NCBI GenBank assembly: GCA_017613335.1
Contig: JAGAEB010000027.1
Span: forward strand, 1-15,626
DNA length: 15,626 nt
Reading direction: 5' to 3'
From: Methanosarcinaceae archaeon
GTDB lineage: Archaea > Halobacteriota > Methanosarcinia > Methanosarcinales > Methanosarcinaceae
In this document: positions 1 to 8,008 of the stretch, in pieces
Layout: every line of letters starts with the position of its first letter
Position numbering within the stretch: position 1 is the stretch's first letter
Translations under genes and position numbers: made by a program
Notes under the pieces: generated by a model
What the model was told of the DNA's origin: nothing
What the model saw: the letters and a program-made list of their open reading frames with translations, nothing else
Database searches by the model: none

Positions 1-48
1 CACAAAAACACACACAAAAACACACACAAAAACACACGCGAAAAAACG
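1..48. repeat. 12-bp A/C-rich tandem repeat at window edge
   Basis: Three exact copies of the 12-mer CACAAAAACACA run from position 1 to 36, followed by a decayed fourth copy containing CGCG. The array is cut by the window edge, so its true length is unknown. It lies about 60 bp upstream of the CotH-like gene and contains no coding signal. Confidence 0.8.
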
Positions 49-97
49 TACCGACAAAAGCGATGGACAAAAATTATGTATCGATAACTGAAAAAAA

Positions 98-103
98 AGG
101 AGG
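98..103 (+). promoter_or_regulatory. Ribosome binding site of the CotH-like gene
   Basis: AGGAGG lies 6 nt before the ATG at 110, an excellent Shine-Dalgarno match that fixes this start. No convincing TATA box is visible in the short upstream part; the AT-rich stretch near 68-80 is only a weak candidate. Confidence 0.8.
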
Positions 104-109
104 CTTGAA

Positions 110-2278
110 ATGTCGGATCTGATCAACAGCAGATATTACAATATTCTGGCACCGGTCCTCGTTGTCCTGGCTGTTGTTCTTCTTTCAGTCCTTGTGTATT
201 CTCCGGATGTGCTCGGCATCAGACTGTCAGATACAACGCCGGAATATGGTTCGAAAATGTTCGACAAAAACGAGATCACATCGATCAATATTGAAATTTC
301 GGAAGATGTTCTGTCCGAAATACTGGAAAATCCGCTCGAAGAACAATATTATCCGTGCAATATCACGATCAACGGAGAGACGTTCACATCCGTCGGCATC
401 CGGACAAAAGGAATGACAAGTCTGACGTCTGTCGCATCAAGCGATTCCGATCGTTACAGTTTCAAAATAAAAGCCGATGAATATGTCGAGGGTCAGACGT
501 TTTTCGGACTGTCAAAATTCGTCATCAACAACGTCTATCAGGACAACACATACATGAAAGAATATCTGGCATACGACATGATGGATTTCATGGGCGTCCC
601 GACACCGTATTATGCTTTTGCCGAGATCACGGTCAACGATGAACCGTGGGGACTTTATCTTGCGGTCGAAACGCTCGAAGAAGATTTTGCCGAGCGCAGT
701 TTCGGAAACAATTACGGCGAAATGTACAAACCGGAAACCATGGACAACTTCGGCGGCGGTCCCGGCGGAAATAACGGAAACTTCCCGGGAATGCCCGGAA
801 ATATGCCCGACATGTCCGGGATGCCCGGAAATATGCCCGACATGTCCGGGATGCCCGGAAATATGCCTGACATGTCCGGGATGCCCGGAAATATGCCTGA
901 CATGTCCGGAGTGCCCGGAAATATGCCTGACATGTCCGGGATGCCCGGAAATATGCCTGATATGTCCGGAATGCCTGAAAATATGCCTGACATGTCCGGA
1001 ATGCCTGAAAATATGCCTGACATGTCCGGAATGCCTGAAAATATGCCTGACATGTCCGGAATGCCTGAAAATATGCCTGACATGTCCGGAATGCCGGGAA
1101 GTTTTTCCCGCGGGAACAGATCAGGTGAAAGAAATGCATTTGCAGGACCCGGCGGTTCATCCGGCGGCGGCGCCGATCTCGTTTATATCGACGACGATAT
1201 TTCAAGTTACAACCGGATCTTTGACAATACGGTCTTCAGAAAGACGAATGATGCAGATAAAAAACGCGTCATTGAAGCTCTGAAATATCTCAATGATCCG
1301 GAGAGCTGCGATGATCTGGGCGAATACGTCAACATCGATGAAACACTCCGGTATTTTGCCGTCAATACATTCGTCGTCAATCTGGACAGCTATGTCAGCG
1401 GCCTGAAACACAATTACTATCTGTATGAAGAAGACGGACAGCTGTCGATCCTTCCGTGGGATCTGAATCTTGCTTTCGGCGGTTTTCAGTCAGGATCTGC
1501 CTCTTCCGCCGTCAATTTCCCGATCGATGAGCCTGTCTCATCAGGCGTTTCCCTGTCAGAAAGACCGATGATCGGAACGCTTCTGGCAAATGAAACATAC
1601 AAAGCCCGGTATCATGAGATCATGCAGGAACTGATCGACGGCTATTTCGAAAGCGGACGCTGCAGTGAAACGATCACGAGAGTCGATGCGCTCATCAATG
1701 AATCCGTCCGGAACGATCCGACGGCTTTCTGCACGTTCGACGAATATCAGAAAGGCGTTTCAGCGCTTCGGCTCTATTGTGAGCTCAGAACCGAAAGCGT
1801 TGCCGGTCAGCTGAACGGAACCGTTCCGTCCACCTATGATGATCAGGAAGCCTTCCCCGAGAGACTTATCAGCGCTTCCGGTCTTTCATTGAGCGACATG
1901 GGAACACAGGGCGGCGGCCCCGCCGGAAACGGAAACACCGACAGATTCCGGATGAACGGCTTTTCCGGTGACGGATCATCAGAAAACGATATTTCCGGAA
2001 ACAAATCTGCCGGAAATGATGTTTCCGGCCGCGGTTCTTCATCAGATGAGGACAGTCTCTCCGGAAACAGTCCGGATCCGGAAAATGAACGGACAGCCCC
2101 TGAACGATTGCCCGAAAAAGATGAACTCTCCGCCGAAAGGCCGATATCCCGATTCAGGAAAATCCTTCGGGAAAACATTTTCGGGAAAAATCTTTCAAAA
2201 AAAGACAATGATGCAGGACCACGTAAAAATAACCGGATCCTGCATCATTTTATTTTTTACTCAACGGCTATTTCATAA
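110..2278 (+). CDS. Membrane-anchored CotH-family kinase-like protein with Met-rich repeats
   Basis: This is a CotH-family protein. CotH of Bacillus spores is an atypical protein kinase; related proteins in gut bacteria and methanogens are cell-surface proteins of unknown substrate. Residues 10-32 form an N-terminal membrane anchor, so the rest should lie outside the cell. The CotH domain is split in two. The first half (about 45-210) includes MKEYLAYDMMDFMGVP from residue 149 and WGLYLAVE near 180. The second half (about 350-600) includes NLDSYVSGLKHNYYLYE, with Asp near 426, and PWDLNLAFGG at about 449-457; these acidic motifs match the family's ATP/metal-binding residues. Between the halves, residues 228-327 are ten copies of a decapeptide. 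The C-terminal 100 residues are a Gly/Ser/Asn-rich tail. The last 24 codons overlap a hairpin terminator, so the true end may be near 2211. Sequence style resembles Firmicutes CotH proteins, which suggests interdomain transfer (inference). Confidence 0.85.
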   Translation: MSDLINSRYYNILAPVLVVLAVVLLSVLVYSPDVLGIRLSDTTPEYGSKMFDKNEITSINIEISEDVLSEILENPLEEQYYPCNITINGETFTSVGIRTKGMTSLTSVASSDSDRYSFKIKADEYVEGQTFFGLSKFVINNVYQDNTYMKEYLAYDMMDFMGVPTPYYAFAEITVNDEPWGLYLAVETLEEDFAERSFGNNYGEMYKPETMDNFGGGPGGNNGNFPGMPGNMPDMSGMPGNMPDMSGMPGNMPDMSGMPGNMPDMSGVPGNMPDMSGMPGNMPDMSGMPENMPDMSGMPENMPDMSGMPENMPDMSGMPENMPDMSGMPGSFSRGNRSGERNAFAGPGGSSGGGADLVYIDDDISSYNRIFDNTVFRKTNDADKKRVIEALKYLNDPESCDDLGEYVNIDETLRYFAVNTFVVNLDSYVSGLKHNYYLYEEDGQLSILPWDLNLAFGGFQSGSASSAVNFPIDEPVSSGVSLSERPMIGTLLANETYKARYHEIMQELIDGYFESGRCSETITRVDALINESVRNDPTAFCTFDEYQKGVSALRLYCELRTESVAGQLNGTVPSTYDDQEAFPERLISASGLSLSDMGTQGGGPAGNGNTDRFRMNGFSGDGSSENDISGNKSAGNDVSGRGSSSDEDSLSGNSPDPENERTAPERLPEKDELSAERPISRFRKILRENIFGKNLSKKDNDAGPRKNNRILHHFIFYSTAIS
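791..1090 (+). repeat. Ten 30-bp repeats encoding a Met-rich decapeptide
   Basis: Ten 30-bp units with no indels encode M-P-G/E-N-M-P-D-M-S-G. Units 1-6 carry Gly at position 3 (unit 5 begins with Val) and units 7-10 carry Glu, with matching synonymous changes, which shows local unit duplication. Each unit has up to three Met and one or two acidic residues. The block sits in a loop that is often Gly/Met-rich in this protein family. Confidence 0.95.
2207..2258 (+). terminator. Hairpin terminator overlapping the CotH-like gene end
   Basis: Perfect 12-bp arms AATGATGCAGGA (2207-2218) and TCCTGCATCATT (2238-2249) enclose a 19-nt loop and are followed by TTATTTTTT. The structure lies inside the open frame of the upstream gene, whose TAA is at 2276-2278. 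That is unusual and suggests that the frame originally ended before or within the stem. Confidence 0.75.
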
Positions 2279-2408
2279 CCTGTTTTGACTGAACGTTTCC
2301 GGACATTTTCTGCTTTTTCTGAATGTTTTCCGGATATTTCCCCCGCCTTTTTTGATCATCCGTCAAATGAAAATGCGTCAGCGATATGATTTTTCAGAAC
2401 GCGATTCC

Positions 2409-2455
2409 GGCCGGCACAAATAAAAAAATATTCTGTCTTATTTTAATAGCCGGCC
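2409..2455. repeat. GC-clamped AT-rich inverted repeat
   Basis: GGCCGGC (2409-2415) and GCCGGCC (2449-2455) are perfect inverted arms around a 33-nt AT-rich centre, which contains a second nested pair, AAATAA (2418-2423) and TTATTT (2438-2443). It lies just upstream of the predicted promoter of the chelatase gene. It could be an upstream regulatory element or a terminator relic. Confidence 0.5.
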
Positions 2456-2459
2456 ATTT

Positions 2460-2476
2460 TCATATATTTTATATTC
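2460..2476 (+). promoter_or_regulatory. TATA-like box of the chelatase gene
   Basis: An AT-rich stretch TCATATATTTTATATTC fits an archaeal TATA box. A start point 22-28 nt downstream would fall at about 2490-2500, at the left arm of the first NikR-like operator. A second TATA-like stretch, CTTATATC (2520-2527), would give a start near 2549, at the second operator. Which one is used cannot be told from sequence. Confidence 0.5.
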
Positions 2477-2492
2477 TGTTCCGGCGCCAACG

Positions 2493-2520
2493 GTGTTATG
2501 AATATAAAAATTCGTAACAC
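2493..2520. promoter_or_regulatory. NikR-like operator 1
   Basis: GTGTTAT at 2493-2499 and GTAACAC at 2514-2520 are separated by 14 nt. Seen as one dyad, the arms extend to 11 bp with a single wobble position. From memory, the NikR operator described for Geobacter and relatives is GTGTTAC-N13/14-GTAACAC; 13 of 14 arm positions match here. It overlaps the predicted transcription start, a normal place for an archaeal repressor site. Confidence 0.65.
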
Positions 2521-2550
2521 TTATATCCGTTCAGCTGTTTCTGTCATCAA

Positions 2551-2578
2551 GTATTACAAAAAATCAATACCGTAATAC
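2551..2578. promoter_or_regulatory. NikR-like operator 2
   Basis: GTATTAC (2551-2557) and GTAATAC (2572-2578) are a perfect inverted repeat with the same 14-nt spacer as operator 1 and 12 of 14 arm matches to the NikR consensus. The dyad centres are 58 bp apart. Two sites of identical geometry make chance much less likely than for either alone. Confidence 0.65.
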
Positions 2579-2591
2579 CGTCGGAATATCA

Positions 2592-2642
2592 GCAGGATCT
2601 GCTTTGTCATCATGCCCCGGGCGCCGAAAGACATGATCCTGC
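2592..2642 (+). promoter_or_regulatory. Leader inverted repeat before the chelatase ribosome binding site
   Basis: GCAGGATC (2592-2599) pairs perfectly with GATCCTGC (2635-2642) across a 35-nt loop. It ends one nucleotide before GGAG (2644-2647), the ribosome binding site 10 nt upstream of the ATG at 2658. It could affect translation; no cobalamin riboswitch features such as a recognisable B12 box are visible in the leader. Confidence 0.4.
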
Positions 2643-2657
2643 CGGAGACTGATCAAT

Positions 2658-5600
2658 ATGAAACAGAACATACTGACAGGTTTTATCCTGATCCTATTAA
2701 TCTTATCTGCAATATCTTCATTTTCATCTGCATCAGAACCGTCTGATATCGTTTATGAAAATGCGGAAACAGGCAATGCGGCCGGCGCGACAGACGCAGC
2801 CGGCGAGACGTCGATGATCTGCATCACGGATGCTGCGCCTTTCCCGTTTGAAGAATCAGCCGATGAACTGATGCAATACGGCATTCACATCACGACATAC
2901 ACGATGAACGAACTGTCAGCCGAAGATGATATTTCATTATCGGCCGACTTCATCCTGACAGATCTCCGCTCGGAAGAAAATTCCGAAAAGATCGATATCC
3001 TCTCAGCTTCCGGAAATATTTCAGGAAGGCGCGTTTCCTTTGTCAGGAACGGCAACATTTTTTCAGCATCGATCGACGGCGGAAATGATCAGCAGAACAC
3101 AACGGCTGCAAAATACTGGACACGCCACCCCGAAAACATGAGATCTCTTCTCCTGTATCTTGCCGCGGAATTCGACGGCAGGACAGACATTCCTGAGGCG
3201 CCTGAGACAGTCATCGATCTGACGGATCCGGCGAACAGAACATCGATCCTTCTCGTCGTGACACCGAACACAGGCGTTCTGACGACCATCATGGATGAGA
3301 TGGCGGATTACGGTATCGACCTTGAATTCCCTGACCGCTCGGCCCTTCAGTACTGCGCAAACAACATGACGGCTCAGGCGATCGTTGAATCTCACATCCG
3401 TAACTATTCCGGCGATATCATCCTGGAGATCCTCTACGGCAACAAATTCGAATCCGCGATCCTGGAGACAATCGCCGGGAAAAACATGACGGCGATCATC
3501 TCCGACGGATTCAATTTCAACAAGACCGCTTATGCGAACGTGACCGTCCCTGAAAATTCACAGGCCGATGTCAATGCGATCAAAGATATGACCGCTTACT
3601 GGGACTGCGCTCTGCCGGAAAACATGAAAAGAATGTTCATCAAATGCGCTTATGAAGCCGACGGCAGAAAAGATCTGGAACAGCTGGTCCGCCCGTCGAT
3701 CACCGTCCCGAAGATCCTCCTTTATCACCCGGACGCCCCCGTTTTTGATTACAACGGCGACAGGCTCGATCACATTTTCACGAACAGGACGGACTATAAC
3801 GACTGGTACCGCAACGTGTACAAACCGTCCGCAGGTCTCCCCGACAACGGAAAATGGATCGCGATATCTTCTTATTTCCGTGACTATCAGGAAGGAAAAA
3901 TGCACACAGAAGACCTGATGGTCAGAAAACTCGAAGCAGAAGGCTACAATGTCATCGTCATCAGCCATCAGAAAGTCTCCGTTGCCGAATACTTCAGCAC
4001 GGATCCTGAAAAAGACATGCCCGTCGATCTTTTCATCAGTTTCCAGACATTCGGCTACAATCAGTATCTGAAAGAATACGACTGCCCTGTCCTTGAAGCC
4101 GTCACGCTCTCCGGCTATGAATCGCTCGACGAATGGGAAGACGACCGGAACGGCCTGAAAAAATCATCGTTCTATTACAAGATCGACCAGTCCGAAGCAC
4201 AGGGCTCTCTCTTCCCGATCGGCGTTGAGATCCAGATGACGCCCGAAGATCCGATCCCGTATCCGATCGAAGACCGCGTCGACCGTCTTCTCGGTCAGGC
4301 CATGAATTACGCAGAGCTCAGAACGACGCCCAACAGCGAAAAAAAGATCGCTCTCATCTATTTCAACCACCCGCCGGGAAAACAGAACGTCGGCGCCAGT
4401 TACCTGAATCTCTTCGGATCGATCGAAAATATCCTCAAAGCACTGAGCGATGACGGCTATTCCGTCACGCCTTACGACGAAGAAGAGATTGAAGACCTGA
4501 TCATGACCGGCGGCAGAAACGTCGGCGGCTGGGCGCCGGGCGAACTTGAAAAACTCGTCGATGAAGGTCTTGAGGACGGATCCGTCGTTCTTCTCCCGGT
4601 CTCGACATACGAAGCCTGGATCAGTGACATGACGGACGGCGAAAAGCAGGTCATCGACAACATCACTGCGGAATGGGGCGAACCGGGAGAAAGCGATTTC
4701 ATGACCGTGACACGCAACGGTACCCGTTATTTCGTTTTCCCGGTCATCTTCGACGGCAACATCATCATGATGCCTGAACCCGCCCGCGGCTGGGATGAAG
4801 ATCTCGAAAAACTCTACCACGATATGACGATCCCGACGCCGCACCAGTATGCCGCCTTTTACCTGTGGCTTCAGAAACCTGAAGAAGAAGGCGGTTTCGG
4901 CGCAGATGCCATGGTCCATATCGGCCGTCACGGCACACAGGAATGGCTTCCCGGAAAAGAGATCTGCATGAATGAAACGAGCGCGGCTGATTTCATGGTC
5001 GGTGACATCCCGAACATATACATCTACATCGTCGACGGTTCCGGCGAAGGCCTTCAGGCCAAAAGAAGAGGCTATGCCGAACTCATCAGTCATCTGACAC
5101 CGCCGATCGCGCAGAGCGGCCTGAATGAAGAACTGAGCGGCCTGAATGCGCTCCTCGTCAGCTATGACAGGGCATCGGCCGGCGGCAATGAACAGATGGT
5201 CTCTGAATACCGTGAACAGATCACCGTCCTTCTGGCCGGCAGTTCCGTCATCAATTATCTCGGCCTGACGGAAGAGGAGCTCAGGAACTGTTCCGACGAA
5301 GAATTTTCAGAGATCGCGGACGATGCCGCCTCCTTCCTCGAGATCGTCAATTCACAGACGATCCCTTACGGGACGCATATTTTCGGCGGAACGCTCTCCG
5401 AAGAAAAATCGGCTATGTTTATTGAATCGATCTTTTACGACCGTTTCTTCTCAATGGCCGCAGACCTCCTCGGATATGATGTCAACACGGAATCCTATCC
5501 TGAAAAAGCAGAGATCGCAGGGCTCGTCTCAGATCTTGCTCTCCGGGCGGCTCAGAGCGATGATTTTGACTCATTTGAAAGAACGATCAGAGAAAATGCT

Positions 5601-7643
5601 GTCACATACACCGTTCCGGACGATCTTTCACAGTACCGCTCCGTTTACGAGTCTTCCGTTTCGCTGATCGACAGTCTGAACGGCGTTTATGAAACGCAGG
5701 GACTTCTGGACGGCCTCAACGGCCGGTACGTTCCGACAAGTCCTCAGGGCGATCCGGTCAAAAATCCGGATGTTCTGCCGACCGGACGCAACTACATCGG
5801 CTTCGTGTCGAACACCGTACCGACGGAAACGTCTTACAGACTCGGCGTCCGCCTGGCCGATGAAATGATCGCCTCCTATTACAATGAAACAGGCGCTTTC
5901 CCGGAAAAGATCGGTGTCGTGCTCTGGTCGGTCGAAACGTTCCGTCACGACGGTGTCATGGAATCGATGACGCTCCGCCTGATGGGTGCCGAGCCGTTCA
6001 TGAATACAAATGCGACGACGGGAAAACTGACAGGAACGGTGAACAATACAAAAGTCAACATCACCAAAGAAGAAGATCTGACAGTCATGACAAAAGACGG
6101 CGTGATCCTCAGACCGCGCATTGATCCGGTCATCACGATGAGCGGTCTTTATCGCGACACGCTGCCGTATCAGATCAGAATGATCGACAAGGCTGTTTCA
6201 ACGATCGCTTCTTATGACAAGGATACGCAGATCACCAACTATGTCCGTCTCCACAGTCTGTCGATGTATGATGAGCTGACGGAACTCGATGAGGCCGGCA
6301 GGCAGGGGATCATCGATTCTTACAATAAGGCATCAGCAGAATCCGGAAACGGATCGGTCTTCGAAGGAGAATATGAAGAACTGGCACAGCAGCTGTCCTG
6401 CATCCGTCTCTTCGGCCCGCCGCCTGAGAGTTACGGAACAGGTATCGAAAAAGAGATCGGCGGCGGCTACAACTGGACGTCTGAAGATGCCTGCGACACG
6501 ATCGGCGGTCTTTACATTTTCCGCATGGCGAACATGTATACGGTCAGTTCTGCCGGCGATATCATCTATCTCGGCAATTTCGAAAGGGTCTTCAGCATGA
6601 ACCTCGCTGACACGCCGGTCATCACGAACAGCCGGTCGAGCAGTCTTTACGGCATTCTCGACAATGATGACTTTTTCCAGTATGTCGGCGGTATGTCTGT
6701 CGCGATCCAGAGCCTGAGCCCGGAGAAGAAAGCGCCGCAGACGCTTATCGTCAACCTGAGAAAAGAAGGAAAGATCGAGACACTTTCTGATTTCCTCAAG
6801 AACGAGATCCTCTCACGTCCGCTGAATGAAAAATATCAGGACGGCATGATCGAATCCGGTTATTCCGGCATGAAAGAACTCTCCGAGATCGTCGAAAATC
6901 TCTGGGGCTGGCAGGTGACGACGCCTGACGCTGTCGGAAACTACATGTGGGACGATGTTTTCATTGCATATGTCGAAAATGAAAAAGTGAGCAGCGCCTT
7001 CAAAGAATCCAACCCGTATGCGTATCAGTCCGTTCTGGCGCGCATGATCGATGCCGAATTCCGCGGCTATTGGGAAACGGATGATGAGACCGTTCAGAAA
7101 CTGGCCGCCGAACTGGCGGAATCAGTCGTTCAGACGGGCGTTGCCTGCTGCCACCATACCTGCGGCAATCCGACGCTCAACGACCGGATCTCGGGCCTTC
7201 TGTCCGTTCCGGGCGTCTGCGAACCGGACGTCGCCTCGGAATGGCACGAACTCATGGAAACAGCGACCGGAAAAACGATCAGAGATCCGTCCCAAAAAAC
7301 GGACGGCAAATCTTCAGGAAAATCGTCCGGCAGCGGTTCTGCAAAAATCGTGATCGATATTCCGGATGCAACGAAAAAGCCTGAAGAAAACGAGACATAC
7401 ATTCCGAATACCCTTCAGACAGACGATAAAACAGACGCCGGCGCCGGAAAAGATCAGAACGCCGAAGCCGGAAAACAGGTCTCAGGTTATGAAATGACGG
7501 AAGTGAAACCGGATACACCTTCATCAGTTGTTGAAGATTTCCTTAAAAACCCGACATTCTCAGCCATGTCCGCAGCTGTCATCATACTGGCGGCCGGAAT
7601 CGTCGCTCTCATTTACTTCGGATCCCGTAAAAAAGGATTCTGA
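2658..7643 (+). CDS. Secreted, membrane-anchored CobN/BchH-like metal chelatase
   Basis: This 1661-residue protein belongs to the CobN/BchH large-subunit chelatase family, whose cytoplasmic members bind a tetrapyrrole and insert Co or Mg with AAA+ partners. Residues 1-26 are a signal peptide. Two related N-terminal modules end in similar PENM...DGR motifs (about 152-177 and 313-339). The catalytic region has HIGRHGTQEWLPGKE (about 753-767), LWSVETFRHDG (about 1089-1099), RPRIDPVITMSGLYRD (about 1152-1167) and SYGTGIEKEIGGGYNW. ACCHHTCGNPTLND (about 1495-1508) is the Cys/His motif seen in methanogen CobN-like proteins. A low-complexity linker (about 1545-1630) leads to a transmembrane helix (about 1636-1655) and a short basic tail, so the chelatase domain is outside the cell, away from ATP-driven CobS/T or ChlI/D partners. 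The promoter carries two NikR-like operators. It may scavenge or handle Ni/Co or Ni-tetrapyrroles at the surface; the family call is firm, the substrate is inference. Confidence 0.9.
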   Translation: MKQNILTGFILILLILSAISSFSSASEPSDIVYENAETGNAAGATDAAGETSMICITDAAPFPFEESADELMQYGIHITTYTMNELSAEDDISLSADFILTDLRSEENSEKIDILSASGNISGRRVSFVRNGNIFSASIDGGNDQQNTTAAKYWTRHPENMRSLLLYLAAEFDGRTDIPEAPETVIDLTDPANRTSILLVVTPNTGVLTTIMDEMADYGIDLEFPDRSALQYCANNMTAQAIVESHIRNYSGDIILEILYGNKFESAILETIAGKNMTAIISDGFNFNKTAYANVTVPENSQADVNAIKDMTAYWDCALPENMKRMFIKCAYEADGRKDLEQLVRPSITVPKILLYHPDAPVFDYNGDRLDHIFTNRTDYNDWYRNVYKPSAGLPDNGKWIAISSYFRDYQEGKMHTEDLMVRKLEAEGYNVIVISHQKVSVAEYFSTDPEKDMPVDLFISFQTFGYNQYLKEYDCPVLEAVTLSGYESLDEWEDDRNGLKKSSFYYKIDQSEAQGSLFPIGVEIQMTPEDPIPYPIEDRVDRLLGQAMNYAELRTTPNSEKKIALIYFNHPPGKQNVGASYLNLFGSIENILKALSDDGYSVTPYDEEEIEDLIMTGGRNVGGWAPGELEKLVDEGLEDGSVVLLPVSTYEAWISDMTDGEKQVIDNITAEWGEPGESDFMTVTRNGTRYFVFPVIFDGNIIMMPEPARGWDEDLEKLYHDMTIPTPHQYAAFYLWLQKPEEEGGFGADAMVHIGRHGTQEWLPGKEICMNETSAADFMVGDIPNIYIYIVDGSGEGLQAKRRGYAELISHLTPPIAQSGLNEELSGLNALLVSYDRASAGGNEQMVSEYREQITVLLAGSSVINYLGLTEEELRNCSDEEFSEIADDAASFLEIVNSQTIPYGTHIFGGTLSEEKSAMFIESIFYDRFFSMAADLLGYDVNTESYPEKAEIAGLVSDLALRAAQSDDFDSFERTIRENAVTYTVPDDLSQYRSVYESSVSLIDSLNGVYETQGLLDGLNGRYVPTSPQGDPVKNPDVLPTGRNYIGFVSNTVPTETSYRLGVRLADEMIASYYNETGAFPEKIGVVLWSVETFRHDGVMESMTLRLMGAEPFMNTNATTGKLTGTVNNTKVNITKEEDLTVMTKDGVILRPRIDPVITMSGLYRDTLPYQIRMIDKAVSTIASYDKDTQITNYVRLHSLSMYDELTELDEAGRQGIIDSYNKASAESGNGSVFEGEYEELAQQLSCIRLFGPPPESYGTGIEKEIGGGYNWTSEDACDTIGGLYIFRMANMYTVSSAGDIIYLGNFERVFSMNLADTPVITNSRSSSLYGILDNDDFFQYVGGMSVAIQSLSPEKKAPQTLIVNLRKEGKIETLSDFLKNEILSRPLNEKYQDGMIESGYSGMKELSEIVENLWGWQVTTPDAVGNYMWDDVFIAYVENEKVSSAFKESNPYAYQSVLARMIDAEFRGYWETDDETVQKLAAELAESVVQTGVACCHHTCGNPTLNDRISGLLSVPGVCEPDVASEWHELMETATGKTIRDPSQKTDGKSSGKSSGSGSAKIVIDIPDATKKPEENETYIPNTLQTDDKTDAGAGKDQNAEAGKQVSGYEMTEVKPDTPSSVVEDFLKNPTFSAMSAAVIILAAGIVALIYFGSRKKGF

Positions 7644-7699
7644 AGAAAAAGGAGATCCGGAAAACATCTGAAATCCCTCCCGGGTGAGGATCTCTTCAG

Positions 7700-7831
7700 A
7701 GCATTGCTTTTCGAGCATTGCTTTTCGGAGCATTGCTTTTCGGAGCATTGCTTTTCGGAGCATTGCTTTTCGAGCATTGCTTTTCGGAGCATTGCTTTTC
7801 GGAGCATTGCTTTCGGAGCATTGCTTTTCAG
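7700..7831. repeat. Nine-copy 15-bp tandem repeat after the chelatase gene
   Basis: Nine units of AGCATTGCTTTTCGG run from 7700 to 7831; three are 14 bp long through loss of a G or T. Each unit contains the short dyad AGCA-T-TGCT. The array lies between the chelatase stop codon and its terminator, so it would be transcribed in the 3' untranslated region. All overlapping frames show only repeat-derived peptides, so I do not call a gene here. Confidence 0.95.
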
Positions 7832-7844
7832 AGGACCGCCCGGT

Positions 7845-7884
7845 GTCCGGGCATTCATCAGCCGAATGCCCGGACTTCTTTTTT
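7845..7884 (+). terminator. Strong hairpin terminator of the chelatase transcript
   Basis: GTCCGGGCATTC (7845-7856) and GAATGCCCGGAC (7864-7875) form a perfect 12-bp stem with a 7-nt loop, followed by TTCTTTTTT. It lies 200 nt after the chelatase stop codon, just past the 15-bp array. Between here and the next gene (7885-8058) I see only promoter-like sequence. Confidence 0.85.
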
Positions 7885-8008
7885 CGTTATCCGGTTGTTC
7901 TGCTGTTTTTTCCGATGTACCGTTTTCTGCCGTTTTTCGTGATGCATCGCCATGATTCTTTGAATAGCCACAGGTTCTTATACTGAAAATGATTTTATTA
8001 CAAATACA

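Noticed and set aside
2480..2657. Cobalamin riboswitch in the leader of the CobN-like gene
   Set aside because: No recognisable B12 box or conserved riboswitch core, and riboswitches of this class are rare in archaea. Two NikR-like operators explain the region better.
4164..5093. 309-codon open frame on the - strand inside the chelatase gene
   Set aside because: It is a shadow of the strongly supported CobN-like frame; its composition mirrors the coding strand and no family motif is seen.
7700..7831. Possible CRISPR array
   Set aside because: Units are 14-15 bp with no spacers between them. The 13-bp array at the right edge fails for the same reason, and no cas gene is present.
7560..7986. 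Several overlapping frames on both strands over the 15-bp array (SEKQC-type and FRSIA-type repeats)
   Set aside because: They are products of the repeat itself, are open on both strands, cross the chelatase stop or its terminator, and have no supporting start signals.
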